This document shows positions 28,712-40,600 of a stretch of 64,000 bases of DNA, piece after piece. The translations under genes and the position numbers were made by a program. Under the pieces are notes generated by a model, which was given only the letters and a program-made list of their open reading frames with translations, ran no database searches and was not told where the DNA came from. Position 1 is the first letter of the stretch. Every line of letters starts with the position of its first letter. The stretch is from Aphrophora alni (lineage: Eukaryota; Arthropoda; Insecta; Hemiptera; Aphrophoridae), in NCBI GenBank assembly GCA_963513935.1, contig OY740769.1:39831120-39895119 (forward strand), written 5' to 3'.

Positions 28712-30522
28712 GTTAAGTGAAGTGGTTGGGAGTTGAATATGTTCCATCAATTTTTGTTACCTTCTCATAAATGTAAAACAAACGTTAGTAAATGTTACTC
28801 AAGTGATCCTATTATTTTTTATATTTTTTATTCAAAACAAAGTTACATAGCACATTTTAAAAAGGGAACACTAAGTAAAAACCAAACGTAACATATTTAT
28901 AATGTATTGACTAATGAACTAATACTTCAACCAATTGTAAAAATCAGTGTTTGCATAACTTATTGCCAAAAACTGACAAAAGTTTCGTGGCTTAAATGAA
29001 AACTTGATGAATACTGATAATAAAATAACTTCATATTATATATATAAAGTATTCATCAGATCTCCATTCTAAGAAACTTTCATACTAATGATACCAAACG
29101 TGATGCGAAACAAGAATGACACACAACAATAGAAAAAATTTTAAATTCTTGAATTACATATTATTTAACATTTGTTAATAAGTAAGAGGTAGCGCTATTT
29201 AAGTAAAACGATGTAATACTTCAAACTCTGTTCTTTAAACACATAAAAAGAATCGGTATCATTAAGATAGAACATTAATTAAGAACGTTCATAAATTGGT
29301 TGCCAACCCATATTATCACTCGTGTAAAGCTCTCACAATTTTGAATACAACTAATCATTACTCCAGACATATCCGTTAAACAAAATTTCAAAAATGGTTC
29401 TAGACAATCATTCTTTAGACACCGAATGACAATCACATTTCGCTCCCAACTCTTACTTGATTTAGTCAATGTATATCATCAATTTCTAAAATGTATTTTT
29501 AGTTACTATACTGTATTAATTTAACTTTAGTTACTATAGTAACAGTATGTTGAACTGAAAAGAGGACAGGTTTCTGGTTTGTTTATGATTTTTACTAATT
29601 AATTATTCTCTAAGCTGTTTTAATTATATGGTGAAGCAGTTTTATTAATTGTACTTGGTTGCCATATTTCTGTGAAACAGGGTAGCGTAACAAATCGTTT
29701 AAAGTAAATTAAATGTTTCAACTAGCGGCAATGTAGCTGAGTTTAAACCACAGATGAACTCGGGTAACTGTGTAATTAAACGACATACAAAACTTAAGTT
29801 ACTCAACTTAAAGTGGAATAATTTATATATGAAAAAATAATAATAATAATAATAATAGACAGCAACATTACTTAATAATATATACATCTACATTATTCAT
29901 TATCTCCAAAGTAGTTCAGTCACCAAATGTACCTTTCTTTTATATAAATTAAATTATTGACTATTTATTTGCCCATGAACCCTAGCCATTATTCGAGAGC
30001 GTTGTTAGAGACCGAATGGGTGTTACTTTCCAGAAACAATTTTGAACCAGTGTCTTTGAAAAAGGAAAATTTACCAGTCAGATAATATTCGCATTGTTTC
30101 ATAGTTAAACATGCTCAAAATGACAGTGGTAAATTCCAAGTTATAACTGATTTTAGGCTAGTTGGAAATAGCCATGTCATTGTTATATAAATTCCTCTTT
30201 TTGTCATTGAGTATTAATATAAAGAGATATATGGGTAGAATAAAAAAAATAATTCTTTAAAATGATTTGGTAAAATCTATTTAGGCTACTATGAAAAGCT
30301 GTTTATACAGGCTTAGTTACAAGTGTTTCCCTTTTTTACATAACAACTCAATATTCCACGACCACAATTATAGTCATAATATTCAGTTATAATTATAGAA
30401 ATATTTATATTCCTAATGATTTGCCATGAGACATATTTAGAAATTCGTCTTATATAATTTCTGGTGACAAATGAAGTCTAGGCTGTCACAATTTTACTTT
30501 CGTAATCTAATATTACTTTCTA

Positions 30523-30569
<47 letters not shown>

Positions 30570-30984
30570 TATATTTAGAGCTTACATCAATGACATTTCA
30601 TAGAAAAAATTTGGATCTGGACGATTCATGGTGTGGTGGTCACAATTGGTGAGACTTTTTTTTTCAGTATGCACTAGATTTTGAAGTTCATACTGCGCAA
30701 AACAGCTCTTCTCACATCCCTAAGTTGACTGAAGTATCACTAAACAAGACTTTCCTGGACCTTCTGAACGGTTCTAGCGATAAAATCTGATTTACTCTAA
30801 CAGCTGATGTTTTTTCATAGGACACGACATAGCTCGGTCGAGGAGGATTATTTAACTGAATGCTACACATACATTGAACTAAAATTTTTAAAACTAAATG
30901 CCGATACAATTACGCCACCGACTCACCTATCCCAATTCAAACAATAAAATGGAGTCTTATTTTATTACTTTGCTTGGACTTCTT
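28712..30984. other. AT-rich DNA with no recognised gene
   Basis: It contains (AAT)n at 29836-29856 and (AC)n(AT)n at 30522-30564. The frames at 29275-29469, 29699-29887 and 30712-30909 have no motifs. Confidence 0.5.
30522..30564. repeat. (AC)n(AT)n microsatellite
   Basis: About 19 bases of AC followed by about 24 bases of AT. Confidence 0.9.
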
Positions 30985-31460
30985 CATAAATTTGGAGTAC
31001 CTAATAAAAGAGTTTTCGTAGAAAGACTATAACTTATAGAAGTTATGGCAATTTAAAACTTACTATCGTTAGAGAGTGAGAGGCTGTTGAGAGGAAAATA
31101 ATCATTAACTTGATATATAGCCTATACTGTAGGCTATACAATTCTTATGCTGTATAAAATTTTACTTCATATATACAACTTGTAGTATACATGATATGTA
31201 ATACTTTACTATAACGAGTTCAGACAGTTGACTGTTTAACCCTAACACGAATTATCGGCAACTGATATACTGAGATGATAGGATATGAGTTACTATGGTT
31301 GTTAGTAAATCCGATGTTTACCGACATCGAACTTTGTACTAACTACTAAATTAGCTATTGAATAACATTTTTATGTAAGAAGAAACGTATAAAACAGTTT
31401 CAAATTACTATAACAGTATTTACTACTGTAATTTGTGAATCATATTCAACCAAAGTCTTT
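30985..31460 (+). repeat. Diverged repeat copy B1 (partner at 49846-50095)
   Basis: It shares AACTTATAGAAGTTATGGCA exactly with 49880-49899 (31031-31050 here), preceded in both by TTTCGTA.AGAAAG. Both then have ATTAACTTGATATATAG, CAGTTG.CTGT and a TCTGTAATTTAAATCATA or similar end (about 31425-31450). Orientation is direct. The copy here is longer by insertions. No coding frame is shared. Confidence 0.6.
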
Positions 31461-32505
31461 ATTATTATTCCCCCGTAAAATGTATAAGATTTTGTGAAAT
31501 AAGTTTCTGTTAAACAATTTGGAAGTAGATTTAATAACAGGCAAATAAATGGCAAACTATAGTACACTTAATATATAAGAATACATAGGTAATAGAAAAC
31601 ATATTAGTATTATTTTTTAAACTTTCGTAAATAATATAAACGGTAAATTATTTTTTAAAATGGCATAACATATCAATCAGCTTTTAAGTGTAGTTACTGA
31701 TATAGCTTTGAAATTTATCTGGAATAATAATATGTGAGCTATCTCCACTTTTTCGAGTTATATTTCTCCAGTTCTATTACTTTCTTGTACTCGGTGTTTT
31801 TATTTATTATGATACTATTGATGGTTATGATGATTCTACAAAATTCTATAAATTTGTATAAACATAATTTGTAAATCAAATCAAATAATATATAATAAAA
31901 ATATTTAAATCGATTCCTCCAACTTTACGCTTGTTATCTAAAATGTTTGTAATATCAAGCAATAAATTTCAAACCCTTAACTTCTCATTTTGCTCTAAGC
32001 AATCATTAAACTTTCATCGTTTCCTCTATATATACAGACATCATAAAACATCGATATTAAAACAATGTACTTGATGATATTCAAAAATGTAAATATAGTT
32101 ATTACGATTATAATTAAATCTATAAAAGTATTATGTGTAATTGGAGTAAAAAACTATATTAATAAAAGCTACCGATGTGATAAATGTGTTATTTTAACAG
32201 GGACTAAACGAATCGTATCCATTAGCATGACATTCGTTGAAGGGAAACAAAGGCCCTTCTTGTGGTCTCTTGTATGAAAAATAAAACTATTTAAAATGAC
32301 AATACATATGGAAGCATGGATTGACTAATGTGCCCCAGTTACCTAATAATGTCTAATATAATAAACTTATTAAAGAATTGTGTATAAGTAATAATCAATG
32401 ATAATGTTTTATCTACCAGCTTTTGATTGCTGTAAAACGTCTCTTCTTATATCGCAGAACCGACTACTAGTTTAATGAAAGTTATTTAAAATTATAGACT
32501 TGTTT
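31461..32505. other. AT-rich DNA with no recognised gene
   Basis: An open frame at 32065-32277 has no family motif. No tandem repeats are seen. Confidence 0.5.
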
Positions 32506-32509
32506 ATAT

Positions 32510-33825
32510 TATTGGCGTTGTTTTGTTTGTAGTTCTCCCTTTCCGCAAAACCACTTCTATTTACATTTGTAACCTCCCTTTCATTGAACTGTTCTATTTT
32601 CGCGTGTTCAAATTCCATTAATAGTTTTATAAACTTCTGTTTCCTTTTGATTTCTCTGGTAATTTATTATATCGATTAAAATGTTATTGTGGAAATGTTT
32701 CTCTGCCTTGTAGACTAATTGAATTAATTCAGAACACTGTAACATTAGAGTTTCTACGTATGAATTGGCCCATTCTTACGCGAAACCTCCCGAACTCTAG
32801 CTGATCCCTAATTTTTGCTTGTATGATCTCGTTAAAATATTTTTCCCTAAACACGATTTCAAACTCACTAAAACTTTTTACGCTACTTCTGTGTAATTGC
32901 CACCAAATAAATTATTCATCCTTCAGGTATCGCTCGATCTAATTTACATTGTTCGCTACCGTGCTTTCACTAACTTCCCTCATTATGTTTAAGAACTGTA
33001 TCGGGAATCGCTCTCTCCCTGAAAAACTAACATTCCTCACTTCCGGCTCGCTAACGTAACCTTCACCTGTGTTTTTTTAATTCTTCCTTCTCTTATTTCC
33101 ATAAGCTTCTGCGATACTTCTGCCGTTTTCTTAGCGCAATCGTCGTTTTTTGAGTTGTTAGCCTCATAATTTTTTTTAACATTTTAACATTCCTTATCCT
33201 TTCCCGCGAGTTCTTCTAATTTCGAATCGACGACGATTCCGCGGTTCTCGACTTCTTGAACGCGATTTTCCGTTTCCGCGCGATATTCACTCATGCGATG
33301 GCCGATTTTTTCTTCCACCGTCTTCAATTTCTCATCGAAGCCCGTCCGAATTTCCGCGACCGATACTTCGACTGTCATAACGCGATTGTTTACTCCGTCG
33401 ATTTTCTTATTTATTTTTTCCTCAACCGCGGTTGCACTATTTTTAATTTCTTCGTGGATTGTAGCTAACATCTCCTCTTGCTTGCGACTTACTGTCTCCA
33501 CTTTTTCTACGATTTGCTCGGTGTTTTTCTTCATCATTTGCTCAGTGTTTTTCCTGGTTTTTTCCACTGTCCTCCGGTTTTCTTCCATCATTTGCGCCAT
33601 CAACGCTTGGAAACTTGCCAGACTCACACTTCCTAATTGACCCTTCGTCGTTGTTGCTACAACTATATTTCCGTCTACTGTCCACGCCCGTGAATCTACA
33701 CTATTTCCGTCTCCTGACCCCTTATCGCTATCTGATAATCCTGATATCGCTATCTGATCCCCTTTTTGAATAATATTTTCGCTCTCTAACCCCAATTGGT
33801 TGTAAATTTCACTTTCATTTGCCAT
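32510..33825 (-). pseudogene. Decayed gag gene of a Ty3/gypsy-like LTR retrotransposon
   Basis: The minus strand opens with a clean 213-codon frame (ATG at 33825-33823, stop at 33184-33186). It carries an acidic N-terminus, a SLASFQALMAQMMEENRR segment and then a long charged heptad-type coiled coil, as in many arthropod gypsy-like Gag proteins. Beyond its stop, other frames continue the capsid-like part: FSGRERFPIQFLN (about 33030), WWQLHRSSVKSFSEFEIVFR with EKYFNEIIQAKIRDQLEFGR (about 32910-32800), and an Asn-rich tail near 32520. The W...F..F...Y....Q..IR..LE.G pattern is characteristic of the retrotransposon capsid. Stops and frameshifts kill the capsid part. No protease, RT or LTRs were found nearby. 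The open coiled-coil half could be chance preservation or a retained protein. Confidence 0.6.
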
Positions 33826-33989
33826 CTCTAATTCTAACTCCTTTTTTCTACTTATAGTAGGGGCCTAAGCATAAAACACAATTCTACCATAATTTTATAA
33901 ATATAGGCCTAACACACAATTTTCCTGATTTTTTTTATATACAAATTTTATTCACCAAATCTGTTCTTGGCCAATTCTCCCGTTACTTG

Positions 33990-34030
33990 TTTTTTTTTTT
34001 TTTTTTTTTTTTTGTTTTTTTTTTTTTTTT
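33990..34030. repeat. Poly-T tract with one G
   Basis: About 41 bases of T broken by one G at about 34014. It lies upstream (on the minus strand) of the gag remnant. It may be a retrotransposition A-tail of something on the minus strand, but no body could be assigned. Confidence 0.85.
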
Positions 34031-35133
34031 AAGTGTGTATGCGCGTTTGCTTCTTCAAGGCTAAAGTACCGTTTTGTTTTGTTTTTGTTTTTTGTACTCT
34101 TCCTTGGTACCGTTAGATTCCAACCTTCCCAAGCTGCACCTGGCATCCTACATTTCCTCCAATATGAATTGATTTTAACTTTTGTTATTATTATTGTATT
34201 TTATTTTATTTTACATGAATTAGTTAACTATTTATCCTTTTGATATCATCTAATCATAATTAATTGGAAGTGATTAGATTGATATCGTTACAGTAGTTTA
34301 CGATAATTAATTTATTGTCTTCAGCCTAAGATAGAATAATATTTCATTTTGAAATTTCGGTTTGCTTTAGTTGAATGAATTAAACATAGAACACTTTCCC
34401 ACGTGTAATAACAATGTCAAATTTACAAATTTTAAGCATTTTTAGATTCATTATGAACCACGTAAATAAAATATCATATCTTTCTAATCAGTCATTCTGA
34501 TAATAAAAATCAGCTGACCTAAAAACATAATCATATTTGAAATTGTTCTTCAAAGAGAATTGAGAAGAAATCATTAATAATAAAAACTATTTGAAATAAT
34601 TTGCCAATAAATTATAAATTAGAGATCTTGAACTCAAGGTAAACTAATCGCTATAAAAATTGATCATAGAGATATGAACCATATAATATAAAAAAATAAA
34701 TAAATAAACTTTAAAATTATCTATAATGCATAATTTGTCTAGAATGAACACTTGAAAATATATTCAATTGTTGATATCATTGATTAAAAAGAGTTAAGCA
34801 TTCTCCATTCGAATTGAATAACATTTAGTGGTGATGTAGCATTTATGTAAAGTAGATCTTTAGACGTAAAGTGAACTTTTAATATATTCCGTACATATTC
34901 AAACATACATTGCTAGTAAATTATGCAAAACACATCCTTCAACCTATATTGAAACGTACTAAATCAATGAACAAATTTATTTAATGGAATATAAATGTAC
35001 ATGCATTTATATGAAGTATGTTTCTTTAAGTATATTTACTTTTTTTTCTTCCTTAAATATTATGAGAAATTTTTTTGGATTCCAAGTTTGTACAGTTACA
35101 GACGCTGACCTTTGACTGTTACTTTTTATTACA
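34031..35133. other. AT-rich DNA with no recognised gene
   Basis: A minus-strand frame at 33952-34146 has a short ordinary-looking peptide before a lysine-rich low-complexity run, with no family resemblance. Otherwise nothing is seen up to the BEL/Pao insertion. Confidence 0.5.
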
Positions 35134-35138
35134 GTAAC
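35134..35138 (+). repeat. Target-site duplication GTAAC (left)
   Basis: GTAAC lies directly before the 5' LTR and again directly after the 3' LTR (42563-42567). Five bases is the usual duplication size for this superfamily. Confidence 0.85.
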
Positions 35139-35799
35139 TGTTCAGTACTTATGCTTCATTTTTCAGTTTACATAAATTTTCTCTTTCTACTATAACACGC
35201 CACTTCGGAATAGTCCATTCCCTAATTCAAGGGGTGTTTTGCCTTGAATATCAAGTCCAAGGTATAATGACATCATTTGCAATGTTTCTGATTGGTGGAC
35301 GGAAATCACGTGATCATGGACGCGAAGCGTTACCTACCCTCGTGGTCCCTAGTTAGTATGTCTTCCACAACTCCGTGCGTACAGTTCACGTGCTCACGTT
35401 ACGCTAATTAAACTTAACTTCGCATCAGTCGACGTATAATTCGCTATAGTTAGTTTTTTGCTACAACTCCGTGCGTACACTTCGTGCCCACTTCACGCTT
35501 TTGTGCTATTCAATAAATGTGTCAAGTGATCTGTGTGTTTAAGAGTAACATTTACCATTACCTGTAGCATCACAAGTGAGACCCAGTGCACTGAGGACGC
35601 CGTTCACCAGGAAGACGCTTGGACATCTCTTCAGACAAGGTAACGGACAATAATTTATGTTACTCAAATCTTTATCACACAGATTGCCTATTATATGTTA
35701 ATTCTTTGTAATACATAATTCTCTTTTTTAATCTGACAAAATTCACACTACAACATTTGGTCCTCCGGAATAATAATACCTCTCAAAATTCACGCAACA
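35139..35799 (+). repeat. 5' LTR of the BEL/Pao element
   Basis: 661 bp, TGTTCAG...GCAACA. A TATAAT word lies at 35435-35440 and an AATAAA polyadenylation signal at 35512-35517, compatible with U3-R-U5 order. A direct repeat ACAACTCCGTGCGTACA occurs twice (35366-35382 and 35463-35479). Near the 3' end, TGGTCCTCCGG (35758-35768) duplicates the start of the real primer site that follows the LTR. Confidence 0.95.
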
Positions 35800-35803
35800 T
35801 TTT

Positions 35804-35821
35804 TGGTCCTCCGGGCCGGAT
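35804..35821 (+). promoter_or_regulatory. Primer binding site, tRNA-Tyr-like
   Basis: TGGTCCTCCGGGCCGGAT begins four bases after the LTR. From memory it matches the complement of an animal tRNA-Tyr 3' end (TGGTCCTTCGAGCCGGA...) with two mismatches in the first 17 bases. It would prime minus-strand DNA synthesis. Confidence 0.65.
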
Positions 35822-36393
35822 CATATTCTAAATTTGTTTTAGAAATATGAGTTAAAAGAGTCACGCTTAGAAATACAGTATTTTCAAGTAAAATTAATTT
35901 ATTAGAAATAAAAGGTCAGATATCAATATTTTCATGTCTTATAAAATACTGAAAATTCAGTTGTCGCCATTTTGATTTATGATCATCAACGCTTAGGACG
36001 CGCTACCTGTGCGCATCGTGTCCACGCATACGCATTAGAATAAGAAAAGAGCCTCCAGCAGGGTTTTATTGCAACTGTCAATCAACATAAAATAGCCTCT
36101 GTTCAGGTACATGGAAATGAACGCACAGGAAATAGTCTAAAAACTGGTTTTTTTGCAGACATTCCTATACAGACCTTCGGACTTTGGAAATCAATAACTC
36201 CATTGTTCCCAAACGAAATAAAACTTTATTCAATTTTAAATGTCATGCGGGTTTAAAGTAAATATTTTTCTTTTGATACAACGCTTATTTCCTTATAATA
36301 TCTGTACTAATTCTGTATGTACTAATTCTGGTGAAATCTAGTCAACAATAATTAACACCTTCAGTGTAATTGTACTTTTGTAAAACTTTAAAA
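35822..36393 (+). other. Leader between primer site and gag of the BEL/Pao element
   Basis: About 570 bases without a long frame. It would contain the packaging signal, which cannot be pinpointed from sequence. Confidence 0.6.
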
Positions 36394-37692
36394 ATGAAGT
36401 TTGCAAGTTTTACAAGACAAACCGCTGTAATTTATGGCAAAGTTACTAAAATAAATGAACATGTTAACACTATTGCAAGTCAATATTCAGCAGATAACTT
36501 ACCAGAAAAAATTTCATCAAAATTAAAAAATTACTATTCTATTGTTGAAAGTAAATCAATTGATTTTGACAAATTGGTTGATAAGTTAGCCGATGAAGGA
36601 TGTCCAACGGATTTCGATTTAGAAGAAGTATTACAATCGCAGGACGATTTTTCGGAATTAGTTTTTGAAATTAAAAATTCAATCAAAATTTTATTACCGC
36701 ATTTAAACTCAGCTGAAACTGATTTAAACACTTCAGCCGTTTCAAAAGAGTCGGAACACGCTAAACATTTGGTAAAATTACCAAAAATACATTTGCCAAC
36801 ATTTAATGGAAATTTAAGCGAATGGACAAGCTTTTATCATTTATTTGACACCACAATTCATCAAAATCAAGGTCTTGCACCAATTGAAAAATTCACATAT
36901 TTGCGCTCATGTTTAAAAGATGAAGCTTTAAATCTTATAAAATCTCTTCCAATCACACCGCTTAACTATTGTATCGCTTGGCAAAATCTTGGGCAAAGAT
37001 ATCAAAATCCCAGACGACTCATTAATTTGCATATTACCAAGATTATTGACCTACCTTCAATCAATATTCATTCCGTGAAAGGAATACGCAATTTTATTGA
37101 CACTTTTAATGAAAACGCACAAGCTTTATTAGCACTTAAGCATGACATTTCACAAGAGCTTACTTTAAGCACGCTAATTCATCGAAAATTAGATTCAGAA
37201 CTCAACAAACGTTTTGAAGATAAACGCGATCTCACGCATATCGTTCCGAATATACAGGAATTAATAACATTTCTTCAAGATGAATGCTTGAAAATTGAAG
37301 ACTCACAATTACACGCAAACGCACAAACAACATTCGGTTCAAAACAGACGCTGTCGAAACAACCTTTAAAAAAATCAAATTCGCCATCACATGGTGAAAC
37401 GCATAAAAAACATGTTTTTCATGTAAACGCATCCGCAACTCTATTATGTGTTTTTTGTAATAAATCAACACACACTATTTACAGGTGTGAAGAATTTCAG
37501 AAGTTAAATCCATCTGAACGCCTAAAATTTGTTCAAACCAAACGTTATTGCACTAACTGTCTCAGTAATATTCATACTGTCAGTTCTTGTAAATCACAAA
37601 AAACCTGTCAAAATTGTAATGCAAAACATCATACGTTATTACATTTGAACTCTGTTCCGCATTCCACAGCTGATCCGAGCAAACGGTCTTGA
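36394..37692 (+). CDS. Gag of the BEL/Pao element
   Basis: 432 residues from ATG 36394. The frame is open eight codons upstream, but only a TTG lies there, so the ATG (context AAAAATGAAG) is preferred. Residues 130-290 form the Pao-type Gag domain (DUF1759-like): PKIHLPTFNGNLSEWTSFYH, then FTYLRSCLKDEAL, then an AWQNLGQRYQNPRRL segment. Three zinc-binding clusters follow: C352-x2-C-x4-H-x4-C, C386-x2-C-x4-H-x4-C, and a CQNCNAKHH type at 405. Gag assembles the cytoplasmic particle and the knuckles bind the genomic RNA. The frame ends at UGA 37690-37692, yet pol continues in the same frame, so a Gag-Pol fusion would arise by reading through. In most family members gag-pol is one uninterrupted frame. 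Confidence 0.9.
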   Translation: MKFASFTRQTAVIYGKVTKINEHVNTIASQYSADNLPEKISSKLKNYYSIVESKSIDFDKLVDKLADEGCPTDFDLEEVLQSQDDFSELVFEIKNSIKILLPHLNSAETDLNTSAVSKESEHAKHLVKLPKIHLPTFNGNLSEWTSFYHLFDTTIHQNQGLAPIEKFTYLRSCLKDEALNLIKSLPITPLNYCIAWQNLGQRYQNPRRLINLHITKIIDLPSINIHSVKGIRNFIDTFNENAQALLALKHDISQELTLSTLIHRKLDSELNKRFEDKRDLTHIVPNIQELITFLQDECLKIEDSQLHANAQTTFGSKQTLSKQPLKKSNSPSHGETHKKHVFHVNASATLLCVFCNKSTHTIYRCEEFQKLNPSERLKFVQTKRYCTNCLSNIHTVSSCKSQKTCQNCNAKHHTLLHLNSVPHSTADPSKRS

Positions 37693-37696
37693 CTAG
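37687..37696 (+). promoter_or_regulatory. Putative stop-codon readthrough site, UGA CUAG
   Basis: TCT TGA CTA G: the in-frame stop between gag and pol is followed by CTAG. UGA followed by CUA, and CUAG in particular, is the best-known leaky stop context, used by several RNA viruses and by animal genes. Both flanking frames are open (41 codons before the first possible GTG at 37816, with no ATG near). No obvious strong downstream stem is visible by eye. The alternative is a point mutation such as CGA to TGA. Confidence 0.6.
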
Positions 37697-40600
37697 ACAG
37701 GCACAATGCAACTTCCGGTCCATTCAAACAATTTAAAAACCGCATTCCGATCAACTATAGCAAAACAACACAGGATGATACAAGTTGTAATCAAAATATC
37801 TCCGTTCACAACTCCGTGAATAATACTTTGAATAATTCTGTTGTAATTTTAGGCACTTTAAAAGTAAGATTAATTTCAAAACAAAATAAATCCAAAATTT
37901 TCACTGCTATGATTGACTCAGGAAGTCAGAGCTCATTGTTAACCACACGTTGCGCTATTGAGTTAGGAATTACTCTAAAACCTGTTAACATGTTATTAAC
38001 TGGTATATCTAATATTTCAACCGCAATCAAAGGATTAACTAATGTTCATATATCCACATTAGAGGGAAACCCTTTCGTCAATAATCACAATGTTATTGTT
38101 GTAGATCAAATAACTTCCAATCTACCGAAATTAAATAATTGCGCAGAATTAAATAACAAAATTAAATTTTTGAAACTTGCTGATCCAGAATTCGCTAATC
38201 CACAGCAAATTGATTTATTAATCGGAGCTGACTTGTACGGAAAAGTAATTACTGGCAATAAAGTTGATTTATCTGAAAATTTACCTACTGCAGTTGAAAC
38301 GATCTTCGGCTTTGTTTTAATTGGGCCTATGCAAACTCAAGCTTCCGTTAATAATTCTATTTCAATGCTAACTATTAACGATTTAAACTTAAATAAACTA
38401 TTGCAACAATTTTGGACACTTGAAGAACCACCTTTGTCTACAAAATCGAACGCTGATGATATTGAATGTGAAAATCATTATAAAATTAACACTACACGCG
38501 AACATACTGGAAGATACGTCACACGCTTACCATTTAAATCGGACACTTCCGTTCTTGGAAAATCTTTTGAAATTGCTAAAAAACGCTTTATGCTTTTAGA
38601 AACCAAACTCAATGCAAATCACAAGTTAAAAACCGCCTATTCCGAATTTATGCGTGAATATATCGCTTCCGGACATATGGAACTTGCTGACAATTCTATT
38701 TTAAAACAACAACATTACTTTTTACCACATCATGCTGTATTTAAGGAACACAGTTCTTCGACAAAACTTCGCGTAGTTTTTGACGCAAGCGCTAAAACAT
38801 CCACAGGCTTATCACTTAATGATGCACTCCACTGTGGACCGAAACTTCAAAATAATATTATTGACGTGCTTTTTGAATTTCGTAAACCAAATATCGTATT
38901 TTCTTGTGATATCCGCCAAATGTACAGACAAATAAAAATCGCAGATGATGATCAACCATTTCAATTAATTCTATGGAGACCAGACGACTCGCAATCGCTA
39001 AGCATATACAAACTCACTACTGTCACTTATGGTATGAAACCGTCCTCTTTTTTAGCTATCCGTACGCTGAAACAATTAGCCATAGACGAAGGGAATGCTT
39101 ATCCTGAAGCCGCTAAAGTTATAACGCAAAATATTTATGTCGATGATATAGTCACCGGATCTAGTGATATTTCATCCGCATTAACGCTACAAACGGAGTT
39201 AATTTCGTTGTTAGGAAAGGGCCAATTTGAATTGCGCAAATGGTCTTCAAACGCTACTGAACTTCTTACTTCAATTCCAGAAGAATACCACGAAGTTCCG
39301 CTTTACTTTCAATCTATGGATCAACCGCTTTTTAACATTTTAGGAATGAAATGGATGCCCATTTTAGATGTGTTTTCTTACACGATTGAAATTCCTGAAC
39401 ATACGCACACAAAACGCTCACTACTTTCTATTATTGCACGCCTTTATGATCCATGTGGCTGGTTAACACCAGTCATATTTTACGCTAAATGTCTTATCCA
39501 GATGTTATGGACATTAGGAATCGCATGGGATGACCCACTTCCGGAAACAATTAGCAAAGACTGGCAAAATTTCATTTCAGATTTGCCTACTCTGCAAAAT
39601 TTACAAATCGAACGCTCCCTTGATTTATGTAACGCTATCAATATACAACTTCACGGTTTCTGTGACGCCTCTGAACAAGGTTACGCCGCTGTTGTTTACT
39701 TGCGAACAACTAGTAAAAACAATATAACAAAAACGCATTTGCTAATGGCAAAATCAAAGGTCGCTCCGCTTAAACGAATTTCGCTCCCTAGATTAGAATT
39801 ATGTGGTGCACACTTACTCGCTAAATTAGTAAAACACTGTTTAGAATTAATTCAACCCTTTTTCAAAATTATTCAATTACGATGTTGGTCGGACTCTACA
39901 GTAACTCTATCCTGGATACGGACACCGCCATATAAATTAAAAGTCTACATAGCCAATAGAGTAAGCCAAATTCAAGAATGGATTTCTCCAGAGAACTGGT
40001 TCCATATACCCACACGTCACAATCCAGCTGATTGTGCCACGCGACAAACTTTTCCATCCGCACTCTTCAACCATCCTTTATGGTGGTCGGGGCCACAATG
40101 GCTAACACTTTCGGACCATGAATGGCCTAATACACCACATCCGGTGTTGGACATTATCCCAGAAACTCGCACGCAACCCTTTCTCATTGGAGTAACTACA
40201 ATCATTGAATGGGACCTACTCTCGAAATTTTCTTCATGGACAAAATTACAACGCGTCATGGCTTATGTTTTGAGGTTTATCTCGAATTGTAAAAACAAGA
40301 AAAGTGATTTTAGACCTCTATCATCAAAAGAGCTCAGTGCAGCAGAGCTAATTATCGTAAAACTAGTACAAAAAACCGCTTTTTCAGAAGAAATCCACCT
40401 TTTAAATTCAAACAAAAATTGTAAAACTAAATTGCAACGCCTTCAACCTTTTTTGGACCAAAATTACATGCTTAGGGTTGGAGGGAGAATCAAATTCTCA
40501 TCGGTCAGTTACAACACTAAACACCCCTTTTTACTGCCAAAAGACCACCACGTGACACAACTTTTAATTAAACATTACCACCTAAAATACTTGCACGCTG

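Noticed and set aside
33256..33640. Plus-strand frames opposite the gag remnant
   Set aside because: They are antisense shadows of the coiled-coil frame, rich in Phe and Ser.
36370..36393. Gag start at TTG 36370
   Set aside because: An in-frame ATG eight codons later (36394) has a reasonable context.
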